Shown here piece after piece: positions 1 through 8,954 of a stretch of 64,000 nucleotides of DNA; positions within the stretch are counted from its first letter, which is position 1; each line of letters begins with the position of its first letter. The notes under the pieces were generated by a model, which was not told where the DNA came from, did not search any database, and was given only the letters and a program-made list of their open reading frames with translations. Made by a program: the position numbers and the translations under genes. Origin of the DNA: Eubacteriales bacterium (lineage in GTDB: Bacteria > Bacillota > Clostridia > Lachnospirales > Lachnospiraceae); assembly GCA_030524175.1 (NCBI GenBank), contig JAUNHC010000004.1:111717-175716 (forward strand), given 5' to 3'.

Positions 1-1
1 C

Positions 2-799
2 GGAGGACGGGACACCATGGGGACGAGCAAGATTACTGCATCGGTGGAGGATGCCCCCCATTTTAAAGGGGGATTTGCAGAATATGTGTATATTTTTCCG
101 GGAACCTATGTGTGGAAGATTCCGGAGGATATGCCCAGCACCATAGCAAGTCTGCTGGATCCTCTGGCGGTTGCTGTCCGGGCAGTAGAAATGGCGCAGA
201 CAGAAGCCGGGGTGCCGGGGGAATCCCTCAACACCAGCACGCAGGCGGTAGTGATAGGGGCCGGGGCTGTGGGGATACTGACTGCTATGATTCTGAAAAT
301 CCAGGGCTGTCAAAAGGTGATAGTCACAGACTTTAAAAAGGAAAAGCTTCAGCTTGCCAAAGAAATTTCCGGCTGTGATGAGGTTCTGGATTCCAGTACC
401 ATGAGCCTGGAGGAGAGAATTTCCAAAATCCGTACATTAACTGGCCAAGGCCCCCATTTGGTGATCCAGTGTGCAAATTCTACACGTGCATCCATAGAAG
501 GTCTGCAGATGGTGAGAAAACTGGGTACTTACATTGAGGTAGGAGTGCCCTTTGGATTTGGTGAGGAGTTTAAGATTGACCTGCCAAGGCTGGCATTCAG
601 CAAGAATGTGAGAATAAACAGTCTTGTGGCCAACAGTCCGAGAGTGTTTCATAAGGCATTTCATCTGCTGGAACGCCACACAAAGTATCCTTTTTTCAAA
701 CTGTTTACCCATAAATTTTACTGTTTGGAAGATCTGCTTCCCACCATAGGGAAAATGGGTGATTCTGATTATATTAAAGGTATTATGATTTTAAAATAG
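2..799 (+). CDS. Zinc-type (MDR) alcohol/polyol dehydrogenase, 3' part only
   Basis: This is the C-terminal part of a medium-chain dehydrogenase/reductase. The reading frame is open back to the left edge, so the zinc-binding N-terminus lies outside the window, and the ATG at 17 is probably internal. Visible are the end of the catalytic domain (GGFAEYV, a usual MDR segment) and a complete Rossmann fold with the dinucleotide motif GAGAVG followed by an acidic residue (VTDF), which favours NAD(H). The family oxidises secondary alcohols of sugars and polyols. It stops 17 bases before a second MDR gene that has its own AGGAGAG ribosome site, so the two are almost certainly co-transcribed. The substrate cannot be read from sequence. 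Confidence 0.85.
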   Translation, partial: GGRDTMGTSKITASVEDAPHFKGGFAEYVYIFPGTYVWKIPEDMPSTIASLLDPLAVAVRAVEMAQTEAGVPGESLNTSTQAVVIGAGAVGILTAMILKIQGCQKVIVTDFKKEKLQLAKEISGCDEVLDSSTMSLEERISKIRTLTGQGPHLVIQCANSTRASIEGLQMVRKLGTYIEVGVPFGFGEEFKIDLPRLAFSKNVRINSLVANSPRVFHKAFHLLERHTKYPFFKLFTHKFYCLEDLLPTIGKMGDSDYIKGIMILK

Positions 800-816
800 G
801 ACAGGAGAGTGAGCTT

Positions 817-1863
817 ATGAAAGCATTACTGTATACAGAGGCTGGAAGAGAAAATGGAAAGATAACTGACATTCCCTATCCGGTTTGCGGAGATCATCAG
901 GTGATCGTGAAAGTGATGTGCTGCGGTATCTGTATCGGCGTGGAACAGGGACATGATACTACAGGCACATCTATGTCGGTGTATCCTGTAGTACCGGGCC
1001 ATGAATTTGCCGGATATGTTTATGAGACAGGTGCAAAGGTGAAATCATGTAAAGTAGGAGACAGAGTAACTGTGGACAACACGGTACCTTGCCAGACTTG
1101 CTATTACTGTAAAAGACATGACCCTATTCACTGCCGTAATTTAGGCTCCCTTGGACATAATATAAACGGAGGCATGGCAGAGTATGTCCTGGTGAGTGCA
1201 GAGAAGGTTTACCATATCCCGGACAACATTTCCTTCGAGGAGGCCAGTATGACAGAACCGGTTGCCTGTTGTGTCCACGCAATGGATCAGATAGATATCC
1301 GCTGCGGTGATGAGGTTCTGGTCATGGGAGCAGGTCCTCAGGGGCTGATCCTGGCACAGCTCGCCAGAAATTCAGGTGCAGCCAGGGTAATCGTGTGTGC
1401 ATCCACACAGTGTAAGCTTGACATATTGGAAAAATTGGGAATAGAGACGGTGCTTATGGACAGACAGGATTATTCTAAGCACGAAAAAATACTGAAAGAG
1501 AAATTCCCTCTTGGATTTGACAGAGCTATAGATGCCACAGGCGCTTCGGAGGTGGTTTATTCTCTTCCAAAGCTGATGAAGATGGGCGGGAAAATACTGG
1601 GATATGGTTATTATCATGAAGAGCATGCAGATTTGCGTTTTCCGTTTTCTGATTTCTGGGACCGTGAACTGAGTTATGTTACACCTCTGAGTCAGGTTGG
1701 GGACTTCGACAGAGCTGTCCTTGCCATAGCAGAGGGAAAAGTAAACACGAAAGTGCTGATCAGTGATGAATTTAGTCTGGATGATTATTTTAAAGCGCTG
1801 GACTTCAATATTCAGGACAGAAATGCAGTCAAAGTCTTGATCCATCCCAACAGAGAGGAATAA
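817..1863 (+). CDS. Zinc-dependent MDR dehydrogenase (sorbitol/threonine dehydrogenase-like)
   Basis: A full-length 348-residue medium-chain dehydrogenase. The four structural-zinc cysteines are clear at residues 92, 95, 98 and 106. GHE at 61-63 and the TEP motif near 146-148 match catalytic-zinc ligands. The NAD-binding motif GAGPQG is at 171-176. The usual C-G-x-D-x-H around the first catalytic cysteine is altered: after Cys39 the sequence is IGVEQGH, so the His is displaced by two residues. The ribosome site AGGAGAG precedes the ATG. Family members oxidise polyols or amino alcohols with NAD. The upstream MDR gene and the downstream two-component system, kinase and aldolase suggest sugar or polyol catabolism; the substrate is unknown. 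Confidence 0.9.
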   Translation: MKALLYTEAGRENGKITDIPYPVCGDHQVIVKVMCCGICIGVEQGHDTTGTSMSVYPVVPGHEFAGYVYETGAKVKSCKVGDRVTVDNTVPCQTCYYCKRHDPIHCRNLGSLGHNINGGMAEYVLVSAEKVYHIPDNISFEEASMTEPVACCVHAMDQIDIRCGDEVLVMGAGPQGLILAQLARNSGAARVIVCASTQCKLDILEKLGIETVLMDRQDYSKHEKILKEKFPLGFDRAIDATGASEVVYSLPKLMKMGGKILGYGYYHEEHADLRFPFSDFWDRELSYVTPLSQVGDFDRAVLAIAEGKVNTKVLISDEFSLDDYFKALDFNIQDRNAVKVLIHPNREE

Positions 1864-1909
1864 GTGGCTAAGCAAGCTGCGGCATGAATGGTATGGATCA
1901 TGTTGTAAG

Positions 1910-1948
1910 AAAGGGCGCCTGCAACCGGGTTGGTGGCAGACGCCTTTT
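1910..1948 (+). terminator. Intrinsic terminator after the dehydrogenase pair
   Basis: Arms at 1910-1922 (AAAGGGCGCCTGC) and 1936-1948 (GCAGACGCCTTTT) pair with two weak positions around a 13-base loop, and the 3' arm ends in four Ts. It separates the dehydrogenases from the sensor kinase gene. It also argues against a kinase start at 1884, which would lie upstream of the hairpin. Confidence 0.7.
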
Positions 1949-1973
1949 AGGAATGACAGAAGGGAGCAGCAGA

Positions 1974-3749
1974 ATGGACATAGTAAGAAAGAAAATCAGA
2001 ATTAAATTAAAGAAGTTTAAAAGTTTGCCCTTCAGCAGACAGATTCTGGGATATTATATGTTGCTTCTTGTGATCACCATATCCTTCTGCAGTTTTTTGT
2101 ATATCTATATTATAAAGTCTTCAGTCTCACGTATGGAGGACAGCGCATTAGAGAAGGCACTTCAGACAGTGGAGTCAAGTTTTGCGGCAACCATTGACAG
2201 GGCAGACGAATATTCTAAAATTATTGGATTTGATACAAGTGTACAGAAATCCCTGGGAAAATCGGAACAGGGGAATAAAAACCTGATATCAGTGGATCAG
2301 ACGGTGATGAGGCTGATCATAAGCAGCACATTTGTAGATTCAGTTTATATTTTTGATAATTTTGGAAATATGTATTCAGCAGCCAATGACTCAAGAAGGG
2401 AGAAAGTTTCCAATCCAATTACAGCGGCATCCTGGTACCGGGAGGTTCTGGAGCGTAAAGGCGGATTTATAGTCAGAATGAATTCAGGGGAATTTTTCGA
2501 ACAGAATGCCGGGGGCGGAAAGTATATATCACTGATCCGTATCATCAATGACCTTGACAGTCAGAAGTCTGTAGGCACCATTATTTTAAATATATCCTAT
2601 GGGGAAATACGCAGAGCCTGTTCTCTGGCCCAGAAGGAAAATGATGTCATAATAGAAATTCTTGATCAGGATGATCAGATTGTGATTTATGAAGGTGAAG
2701 ACGGATTCGGCAGAGAGCTTACGGAGCGTTATGAAAAAGGTGAGAACTATTTCTCCTTTGAGAAGGGCAGTGAAAATTATAAAGCAGCTTTTTTGGGTGA
2801 CAGGAAGACAGGATGGAAAATATGGGGGATCAGGAAGAACGAGCCCGGAATGGGGGAATTTAAATCTTTTGGAATTTGGACATTTGTTATTCTGGCACTC
2901 AATGCCGTACTCCTGAGTGTGGGGGCGATCATTATCACTAAATTTATTGAGGTTCCGGTTCAGCATTTGCTGCAGTCTATGAATCAAGTGGAAAAAAAGG
3001 AATTCAGCCCGGTGCCTGTAGTGGAGGCAAACGCAGAGCTTAATCAGCTTCAGGAAGGATATAACTGTATGGTCACTGTGCTGAATGAATTATTTCAGAA
3101 GGTATTGCGGGAGCAAAAAATGAAACGGAAATATGAACTGGATGTGCTGCACGCACAGATTAAACCGCACTTTCTGTACAATACCTTTGATTCAGTAAGT
3201 GCCCTGGCGCTTATGGACCGTTCGGAAGATGTTTTTATCATGATGCAGGCATTGGGGAAATATTACAGGACCAGTCTGCATAAAGGGCAGGAAATTATTA
3301 CCATTGAGGAAGAAATTAAAATTATCTATAATTACCTGATCATACAGAAATATCGTTATGAAGATGTCTTTGAAGTCTCCTATGAGATTGACGAATTGAT
3401 GAAAAAGTACAGGGTCTTAAAGCTTGTTCTGCAGCCTTTTGTGGAGAATGCAATTTACCATGGACTGAAAACCCTTGGTACCTGCGGACATATAACGATC
3501 CGCGTATGTAATGACGGTGAATTTGTACTTCTGCAGGTGGAGGATGACGGTGCGGGCATGAGCGAGGAAAAAGTGCGGGAAATCATGGAGGGAACCGGTG
3601 TCGGGGAAGATAAAAGTTTCGGAGTCCATGGGACGATAGAACGTATTGCTCTTTTTTACGGAAGAGATGATCTTGTGCGGATTGACAGTGAAGCCGGGGC
3701 AGGAACCATTATTAATGTGAGGGTGCCCAAGGAGATAGAGGACCATTGA
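1974..3749 (+). CDS. YesM-family sensor histidine kinase
   Basis: A 591-residue membrane sensor kinase of the LytS/YesM type (His_kinase PF06580 architecture). A short cytoplasmic N-terminus leads to TM1 (about 25-47), an extracellular sensor region of about 250 residues, TM2 (about 299-325), a HAMP-like linker, the phospho-acceptor box HAQIKPHFLYNTFD near 393-406, an N box (QPFVENAIYHG) near 488 and a G box (VEDDGAGMS). I chose ATG 1974 because AGAAGGGAG precedes it; an in-frame ATG at 1884 has no ribosome site and lies before a terminator. The partner YesN-type regulator follows 15 bases later. In this family the ligand is typically a carbohydrate, sometimes through a binding protein, which fits the surrounding catabolic genes. 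Confidence 0.92.
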   Translation: MDIVRKKIRIKLKKFKSLPFSRQILGYYMLLLVITISFCSFLYIYIIKSSVSRMEDSALEKALQTVESSFAATIDRADEYSKIIGFDTSVQKSLGKSEQGNKNLISVDQTVMRLIISSTFVDSVYIFDNFGNMYSAANDSRREKVSNPITAASWYREVLERKGGFIVRMNSGEFFEQNAGGGKYISLIRIINDLDSQKSVGTIILNISYGEIRRACSLAQKENDVIIEILDQDDQIVIYEGEDGFGRELTERYEKGENYFSFEKGSENYKAAFLGDRKTGWKIWGIRKNEPGMGEFKSFGIWTFVILALNAVLLSVGAIIITKFIEVPVQHLLQSMNQVEKKEFSPVPVVEANAELNQLQEGYNCMVTVLNELFQKVLREQKMKRKYELDVLHAQIKPHFLYNTFDSVSALALMDRSEDVFIMMQALGKYYRTSLHKGQEIITIEEEIKIIYNYLIIQKYRYEDVFEVSYEIDELMKKYRVLKLVLQPFVENAIYHGLKTLGTCGHITIRVCNDGEFVLLQVEDDGAGMSEEKVREIMEGTGVGEDKSFGVHGTIERIALFYGRDDLVRIDSEAGAGTIINVRVPKEIEDH

Positions 3750-3764
3750 TGGGAGGTTGCTGAA

Positions 3765-5351
3765 ATGTTGAAGGTATTAGTGGTGGATGATGAGAAACTG
3801 GTCCGTCAGATGATTCTCAGATGTATTGACTGGACTGAACTTGGGCTGGAAATTGTGGGGGAGGCTTCCGGTTCTGAAGAGGGATTGAAGATGGCAGCAG
3901 AACTGCATCCCAATATAGTTTTTACGGATATCCGTATGCCTGTGATGGATGGCCTGGAGTTTGCCAGGAGGATCACAGAACGGTACCCGGATACAAAAAT
4001 TATTATCCTTTCAGGACATGATGAGTTTGAATATGCAAGTGAGGGGATTAAAATAGGTGTTTTTGACTATCTGCTGAAGCCTATTGACCAGGAAGAAATC
4101 CGTGATGCAGCAGTTAAAGTAAGAGATGCCATTTTGCAGGAGCAGGATTATCAACAGTCTATCAGGAGGCTGAAACAGGAACTTTCGGCCAATGCCGGCT
4201 ATATCAGGGAAAAACAGCTGGCAGCACTGGTGCGCAGCCAGAAGCCGGATTCTCTCCTGGACAGCCTGGAATATCTGGATGTGCGCTTGAGAAAGGATAT
4301 TTTTCAAGTGGCCCTTGTAGAAGTTCTGTTTGACAACAGCAGCGGCATGGATGAAGAGAACAAATTGCTGCTTAAGATGAAGTGTCAGGAACTCATGCAG
4401 GAATACTTTAAAAAAGATGAACACATATATGTGATCAGCAGCGGAATGCAGTCTATTATGATTTTGAATAACCAGATGAAAGAGGAGTTTTTTGAAATCT
4501 GTGATATTTTAAAGGAGCATCTCATCAAACATACAAAATGCGGAATCTGTATAGGTGTGGGAGAAGCGTATACAGAGCTGGAACAGCTGCATATTTCTTA
4601 CAGAGAGGCAAAAGATGCTTTGAAATACAGATTCACTGCAGGAAAGAACCAGACCATCAGCTTCCGGGATATATATCCGTATTATGATACAGAGATAAAT
4701 ATGAGTGAAGAAAAAATCCATGAATTTGGTTTTTCTATACGATCAGGTTCCCTTAACGGAACTTTGGAATTACTGGATGAAACCTTTGAAAAAATGAGGA
4801 TCATGAATTTTTCAAAGGATGAGACGTTACTTTTTGCACTGAGATTTGTCATGGAGGTTATGACAATTCTTCTGGAGCTGAAAATCCATCCGGAGGATAT
4901 GCCAAAGGGGCAAAGCCAGATGATACAGGAAATATTTTCTTTATCAAGCCTTGATGAAATCCGGGGATATCTGGAACAGCTTACCCGGGAGGCATCCCGG
5001 ATGATTTCCCGTGAGCTTGGGGATAAGGAGAAGGATATGGTGAGAAAGGTGACGGATCATCTTCAGGAACATTACCAAGAGGAAGAAATTTCTTTATCTT
5101 CGTTAGCCAAGGATTTCTACACCAATTCCAGTTATCTCAGCCGCGTGTTTAAAGAAAAAACAGGAAAGACTTTCAGCGGATATTTGTTTGAACTGCGTAT
5201 GGGAAAGGCAATGAAGCTTTTTGCCCAGTCAGATTTAAAATCATACGAGGTAGCTGAGAGGGTTGGAATCAAGGACCCCCATTATTTCAGTGTCTGCTTT
5301 AAGAAACATACAGGCATGTCAGTGAGTGAATACAAAAAAAGCTTACATTAA
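3765..5351 (+). CDS. YesN-family response regulator with AraC-type DNA-binding domain
   Basis: 528 residues: a receiver domain at 1-120 with the acidic pair DDE at 8-10, phospho-acceptor Asp55 in FTDIRMP and the conserved Lys in LLKP near 107; a long middle region; and a two-helix-turn-helix AraC domain in the last 100 residues (SYLSRVFKEKTGKTF and the closing HTGMSVSEYKK). It receives phosphate from the upstream YesM-like kinase and most likely activates the neighbouring sugar genes. GGGAGG gives the ribosome site. A promoter of its own kind follows for the next operon, so the pair may control that operon rather than be co-transcribed with it. Confidence 0.93.
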   Translation: MLKVLVVDDEKLVRQMILRCIDWTELGLEIVGEASGSEEGLKMAAELHPNIVFTDIRMPVMDGLEFARRITERYPDTKIIILSGHDEFEYASEGIKIGVFDYLLKPIDQEEIRDAAVKVRDAILQEQDYQQSIRRLKQELSANAGYIREKQLAALVRSQKPDSLLDSLEYLDVRLRKDIFQVALVEVLFDNSSGMDEENKLLLKMKCQELMQEYFKKDEHIYVISSGMQSIMILNNQMKEEFFEICDILKEHLIKHTKCGICIGVGEAYTELEQLHISYREAKDALKYRFTAGKNQTISFRDIYPYYDTEINMSEEKIHEFGFSIRSGSLNGTLELLDETFEKMRIMNFSKDETLLFALRFVMEVMTILLELKIHPEDMPKGQSQMIQEIFSLSSLDEIRGYLEQLTREASRMISRELGDKEKDMVRKVTDHLQEHYQEEEISLSSLAKDFYTNSSYLSRVFKEKTGKTFSGYLFELRMGKAMKLFAQSDLKSYEVAERVGIKDPHYFSVCFKKHTGMSVSEYKKSLH

Positions 5352-5430
5352 GTGTCTGCCGGCCGAAATACATAAGTAAAAATATTGAATCATTCAGTCA
5401 TCTTAGCACATGTATTCTTCAAAAAGCTGT

Positions 5431-5439
5431 TGCTATAAT
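5431..5439 (+). promoter_or_regulatory. Extended -10 promoter of the dehydrogenase-kinase-aldolase operon
   Basis: TGCTATAAT is a perfect extended -10 element (TGn plus TATAAT at 5434-5439). It lies about 90 bases before the 2-hydroxyacid dehydrogenase start. The -35 region 17 bases upstream (TGTATT) is poor, as expected for an extended -10 promoter or one needing an activator such as the YesN-like regulator just upstream. Confidence 0.55.
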
Positions 5440-5527
5440 GTAGGAAAATCAGAGGGAAAAATGTATGAAACTGCTGTACAGTTTATTCTCTCCAGGCACT
5501 CAGAGAAAAATAGCAGGAGGAAATGAA

Positions 5528-6586
5528 ATGGATAAGATAAAGGTTCTGTTTGCAGCGGATTTTTCTATTACGAAAAAGGATATTCTGGATAATGCATATC
5601 TTTTTGAAAAGTATAATGCGCAAGTTGAGGTGGTGGACATTGATTTAGGCAATACGGAAGAAGAACGGGCGGCATACATATTAAAAATAGAGAAGGAAGG
5701 GCCGGGAAGCATACACACATCTCCGGAATTACTGGACAAGGTAAGAGATGCAGAAATACTGATCACTGATTTTGGGGCTGTCGGGAGAGACGTGATCGAG
5801 GCTGGAATCCATCTTAAACTTATCGGTGTGCTGAGAAGCGGAGTAGAGAATGTGGATACGCAGGCAGCTTCAGAGAGGAACATTCCTGTCATCAATGCTC
5901 CCGGAAGGGTGGCTGCAGCAGTTGCCGATTATACGGTGGGTATGATGATCGCTGAAGCGCGGAATATCTGCAGAAGCAGTCTTACTGCCAACGGAGGAGC
6001 GTGGAAAATAAGATTTTCTAATTTTCCTTATTCCCATAACCTGGAAGGTAAGACTGTAGGCATAATTGGTTTTGGCGCCATCGGGCAGATGGTAGCGGCA
6101 AGACTGGTGCCGTTTGGAGTAAAACTGCTTACATATGAGCCGTACCTTCCCGTTGAAAAAATACGGGAAGCAGGGGCACAGCCGGTACCCCTGGAGGAAT
6201 TACTCCGTGTATCGGATTACGTTACCATTCATGCCAGGCTATGCAGGGATACCGAGAAAATGATGGGGAGAGAACAGTTTGCTTTGATGAAACCAACAGC
6301 GTTTTTCATTAATACAGCCAGGGCAGGGCTGGTGGACGAAGTGGCTCTGACAGAAGTTTTGGCGGAGCATAAAATAGGGGGTGCAGCTCTGGATGTGTTT
6401 GCCAGGGAACCGATCTCTGCAGATGATCCCCTTCTGAAGCTGGATAATGTAACCCTGACGCCGCATCTTGCCGGAACTACCAGCAATGTGGGGCACAATT
6501 CTATAGCTGTGATACTGAAGGATTTGGATTGTTATTTTAATGGAAAGCCTATGAGAAATATTAAAAATAAGGTTACCGGCTGGTGA
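5528..6586 (+). CDS. D-isomer-specific 2-hydroxyacid dehydrogenase (phosphoglycerate dehydrogenase-like)
   Basis: A 352-residue NAD-dependent 2-hydroxyacid dehydrogenase. The Rossmann motif GFGAIG is near residue 180. The catalytic Arg sits in NTARAGLVDE, the Glu in FAREP and the His in TPHLAGT, so the active site is complete. The substrate-binding loop GVLRSGVENVD is also typical of the PGDH subgroup. ATG 5528 follows a perfect AGGAGG at 5515-5520; the longer frame from 5465 has no such site. It is first in an operon with an FGGY kinase and a class II aldolase, so the natural substrate is probably a sugar-derived hydroxy acid or keto sugar rather than serine-pathway 3-phosphoglycerate. That is inference. 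Confidence 0.88.
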   Translation: MDKIKVLFAADFSITKKDILDNAYLFEKYNAQVEVVDIDLGNTEEERAAYILKIEKEGPGSIHTSPELLDKVRDAEILITDFGAVGRDVIEAGIHLKLIGVLRSGVENVDTQAASERNIPVINAPGRVAAAVADYTVGMMIAEARNICRSSLTANGGAWKIRFSNFPYSHNLEGKTVGIIGFGAIGQMVAARLVPFGVKLLTYEPYLPVEKIREAGAQPVPLEELLRVSDYVTIHARLCRDTEKMMGREQFALMKPTAFFINTARAGLVDEVALTEVLAEHKIGGAALDVFAREPISADDPLLKLDNVTLTPHLAGTTSNVGHNSIAVILKDLDCYFNGKPMRNIKNKVTGW

Positions 6587-6614
6587 CCGGATGAAATGGC
6601 AGGGTTGTGATAAC

Positions 6615-8066
6615 ATGGATACAGTTATAGTTTTAGATTTTGGAACGTCAAAGGTACGCGCCTGCCTTGCAAACCTTGAAGACGGGCGGATTGTAAAACT
6701 GTCTTCAAAGGCTAATTCCTGGTTCCGGCCCCGGAGCGGATGGGCGGAGATGGATGCAGAGTCCATTTGGAATCTTGCCCAGGAAGTTATGGAGGGACTT
6801 CTCAGGCAGTTGGACGGGAGTGAGACAGTATATGGTATTGGATTTTCGTTTTTTGGTGATTCTCTCATCCTTTTGGATGAGAACTATGAAGTGCTGTACC
6901 CTATGATCATGGCTTTTGATACAAGGGCCCAGGAGGAAGCACAGTATATAAGGGAAGCGGCAGGCAGTCATATATTCAGGGAGATTACAGGCGGTGAGTG
7001 CCTGTCTATGCTGGTTCCCGCTAAACTTCTTTGGATAAAGAACCATTGTCCCCAGATATATAAAAACACCAGATATGTAATGAATATTCAAGAGTTTATT
7101 TTGAATCGTATGGGCCTTCCGGTATGTACAGACTATACACTGGCTAACAGAAAAATGCTCTTGGATATCCGGCAGAAGGAATGGTCACTTTTATTATTGA
7201 AGCTGTTGTGTATTGACAGAGAGACTGTGGGTAAAAGAATAGAGGAATCCACTTGCCGGGTAGGAGAAATTGGGCATTTCGGCAGAGTTAAACTTCCGTG
7301 GAGGCTTCCTGTCATCCTGGGCGCCCATGATTCAGAATGCGGGTTTCTGGGAATGGGATTGAATCCCCAAGGGGCACGGGTGCTGGGAAATGTATCAGGC
7401 ACCTATGAGATAGCAGGCTGCTTTACAGATGAGTATATGGATTTGCCGGAGCAGGCAAATGTGGAGCTGGGCTGCGGGCTTATGAGGGACAGCATGAGTC
7501 TTAACGGTTCAAGCATTGCAGGATCGTATATCAACTGGTTTCGGGAACTGACAGGGAATCAACCCCCAAATTTCTTTGCAGAGGCAGAGAAGTGTGTGAA
7601 GTATGACGGCAAGGGTGAGATATTTTTCCTTGCAGACAATGACAAGGCAGAGTTTCATATACATGGACTTTCACCGGTAACAAAAAGCATACAACTTTTT
7701 CAGGCTGTAACAGAAGGAATCACCTTTCGGCTGAAAGAAATCGCAGATGGTATGGAGGAACTCAACGGCTATCCGTTTTCCGGGATTTTTTGCGGAGGAG
7801 GAGGGACCTCATCTGAGAAATGGCTTCAGTTTAAGGCAGACTTATTTCAAAGTCCTGTAAGTCTGGTGCAGCAGGAAGAAGTATCCTGTGCGGGCGCTGC
7901 CATGATAACGGCAGTGGGAGTGGGCTATTATTCTGATTTTGATGCTGCAATAAAAAAGATGGTGAAAATTAAAAAGAAGTTGATACCAAATGAGGAAACT
8001 TCAGAGAGATACCAGGAGAAGTTTCGTATTTACCAGAAAATCATGAAAGAGCAAAGGAGAAGATGA
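6615..8066 (+). CDS. FGGY-family carbohydrate kinase
   Basis: A 483-residue sugar kinase. The N-terminal phosphate loop (LDFGTSKVRA), the adenosine/sugar segments in the middle (GAHDSECGFLG, GNVSGTYE) and the C-terminal ATP motif (FCGGGGTSSEKW) match the FGGY family (xylulokinase, gluconokinase, fuculokinase and relatives). The first domain is somewhat divergent from classic xylulokinase. I place the start at ATG 6615, giving the usual short N-terminus; ATG 6591 adds eight residues and cannot be excluded, since neither start has a strong ribosome site. The gene overlaps the aldolase frame at its 3' end, so it presumably phosphorylates the sugar or ketose that the aldolase then cleaves. Confidence 0.88.
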   Translation: MDTVIVLDFGTSKVRACLANLEDGRIVKLSSKANSWFRPRSGWAEMDAESIWNLAQEVMEGLLRQLDGSETVYGIGFSFFGDSLILLDENYEVLYPMIMAFDTRAQEEAQYIREAAGSHIFREITGGECLSMLVPAKLLWIKNHCPQIYKNTRYVMNIQEFILNRMGLPVCTDYTLANRKMLLDIRQKEWSLLLLKLLCIDRETVGKRIEESTCRVGEIGHFGRVKLPWRLPVILGAHDSECGFLGMGLNPQGARVLGNVSGTYEIAGCFTDEYMDLPEQANVELGCGLMRDSMSLNGSSIAGSYINWFRELTGNQPPNFFAEAEKCVKYDGKGEIFFLADNDKAEFHIHGLSPVTKSIQLFQAVTEGITFRLKEIADGMEELNGYPFSGIFCGGGGTSSEKWLQFKADLFQSPVSLVQQEEVSCAGAAMITAVGVGYYSDFDAAIKKMVKIKKKLIPNEETSERYQEKFRIYQKIMKEQRRR

Positions 8067-8068
8067 AA

Positions 8069-8947
8069 ATGGGCTTAGTGACTTTGAAGGAAATATTAAG
8101 TGAAAGTATAGAAAAAAAATATGCAGTAGGAGCGTTTGATACCCTGGATGATAATTTCACAGAAGCGATTATCGAAGCAGCAGAGGAAGAGGGGCTGCCC
8201 GTGATTCTTATGATACCTAATTTTTTCTGGGAGAAAAATGATCTGTCGTTTTATTTCACAAGACTGTTAGACCGGTGCCGGAGAGCAACTGTGCCTGTAT
8301 GTCTTCATCTTGACCACGGCCGTTCCTTTGAGGATGTGATGAAAGCTATTCACGGAGGCTGTACTTCTGTTATGTTTGACGGTTCTGCACTCCCTATAGA
8401 AGAGAATATTGCCGTCACCAGAAAAGTTGTTGAGGCGGCCCATGCCTGCGGCGTGAGCGTTGAGGCTGAAATCGGTCATGTGGCCAGCCCGGAAGGGGAA
8501 CTGCAGGCAAGTGAAGCAGATGAAACCATGTATACCAGCCCGGAAGATGCAGCTCACTTTGTGCAGCAGACACAGGTGGATGCACTGGCCGTTGCAGTAG
8601 GAACCGTACATGGAATATACAAAGGAACCCCGAAAATTGACACCCGCAGACTGGATGAAATACGCAGCAGAGTATCCATTCCCCTTGTCCTTCACGGCGG
8701 CTCCGGCCTGCCGGAAGAAGAATTCCGGGCCGCCATCGCCCACGGCATTAATAAAGTAAACTTCTTCACAGGCCTCTCCCTGGAAGCCGTAAAAGCCATC
8801 AGGCAGACATTAGATGATGCCCCAACCGGAAAAGTTCACTACATTGAGCTAAAAGAAGCCTCTCACACGGCCGTAAAAAATACCATCAAACACCAAATGA
8901 AAATATTTGGGACTCTTCCCTTTAACCGGAAATTGCTTGTCCAGTAA
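8069..8947 (+). CDS. Class II (zinc) ketose-bisphosphate aldolase
   Basis: A 292-residue member of the fructose/tagatose-bisphosphate aldolase family. The catalytic LDHG motif is near 81-84, followed by zinc and substrate motifs EAEIGHV, GTVHGIYKG and the phosphate-binding LHGGSGLP. Length and order fit GatY/KbaY/Fba-type enzymes. AGGAG at 8055-8059 is 9 bases from ATG 8069 and only 3 from ATG 8063, so I prefer 8069 (N-terminus MGLVTLKEIL). It is the last gene of a three-gene operon after an FGGY kinase. The expected reaction is reversible cleavage of a phosphorylated ketose to dihydroxyacetone phosphate plus an aldehyde; the sugar is not identifiable. Confidence 0.92.
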   Translation: MGLVTLKEILSESIEKKYAVGAFDTLDDNFTEAIIEAAEEEGLPVILMIPNFFWEKNDLSFYFTRLLDRCRRATVPVCLHLDHGRSFEDVMKAIHGGCTSVMFDGSALPIEENIAVTRKVVEAAHACGVSVEAEIGHVASPEGELQASEADETMYTSPEDAAHFVQQTQVDALAVAVGTVHGIYKGTPKIDTRRLDEIRSRVSIPLVLHGGSGLPEEEFRAAIAHGINKVNFFTGLSLEAVKAIRQTLDDAPTGKVHYIELKEASHTAVKNTIKHQMKIFGTLPFNRKLLVQ

Positions 8948-8954
8948 GGGGTTG

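Noticed and set aside
1884-1973. N-terminal extension of the sensor kinase
   Set aside because: It would be translated through a terminator hairpin and lacks a ribosome site; ATG 1974 is well supported.
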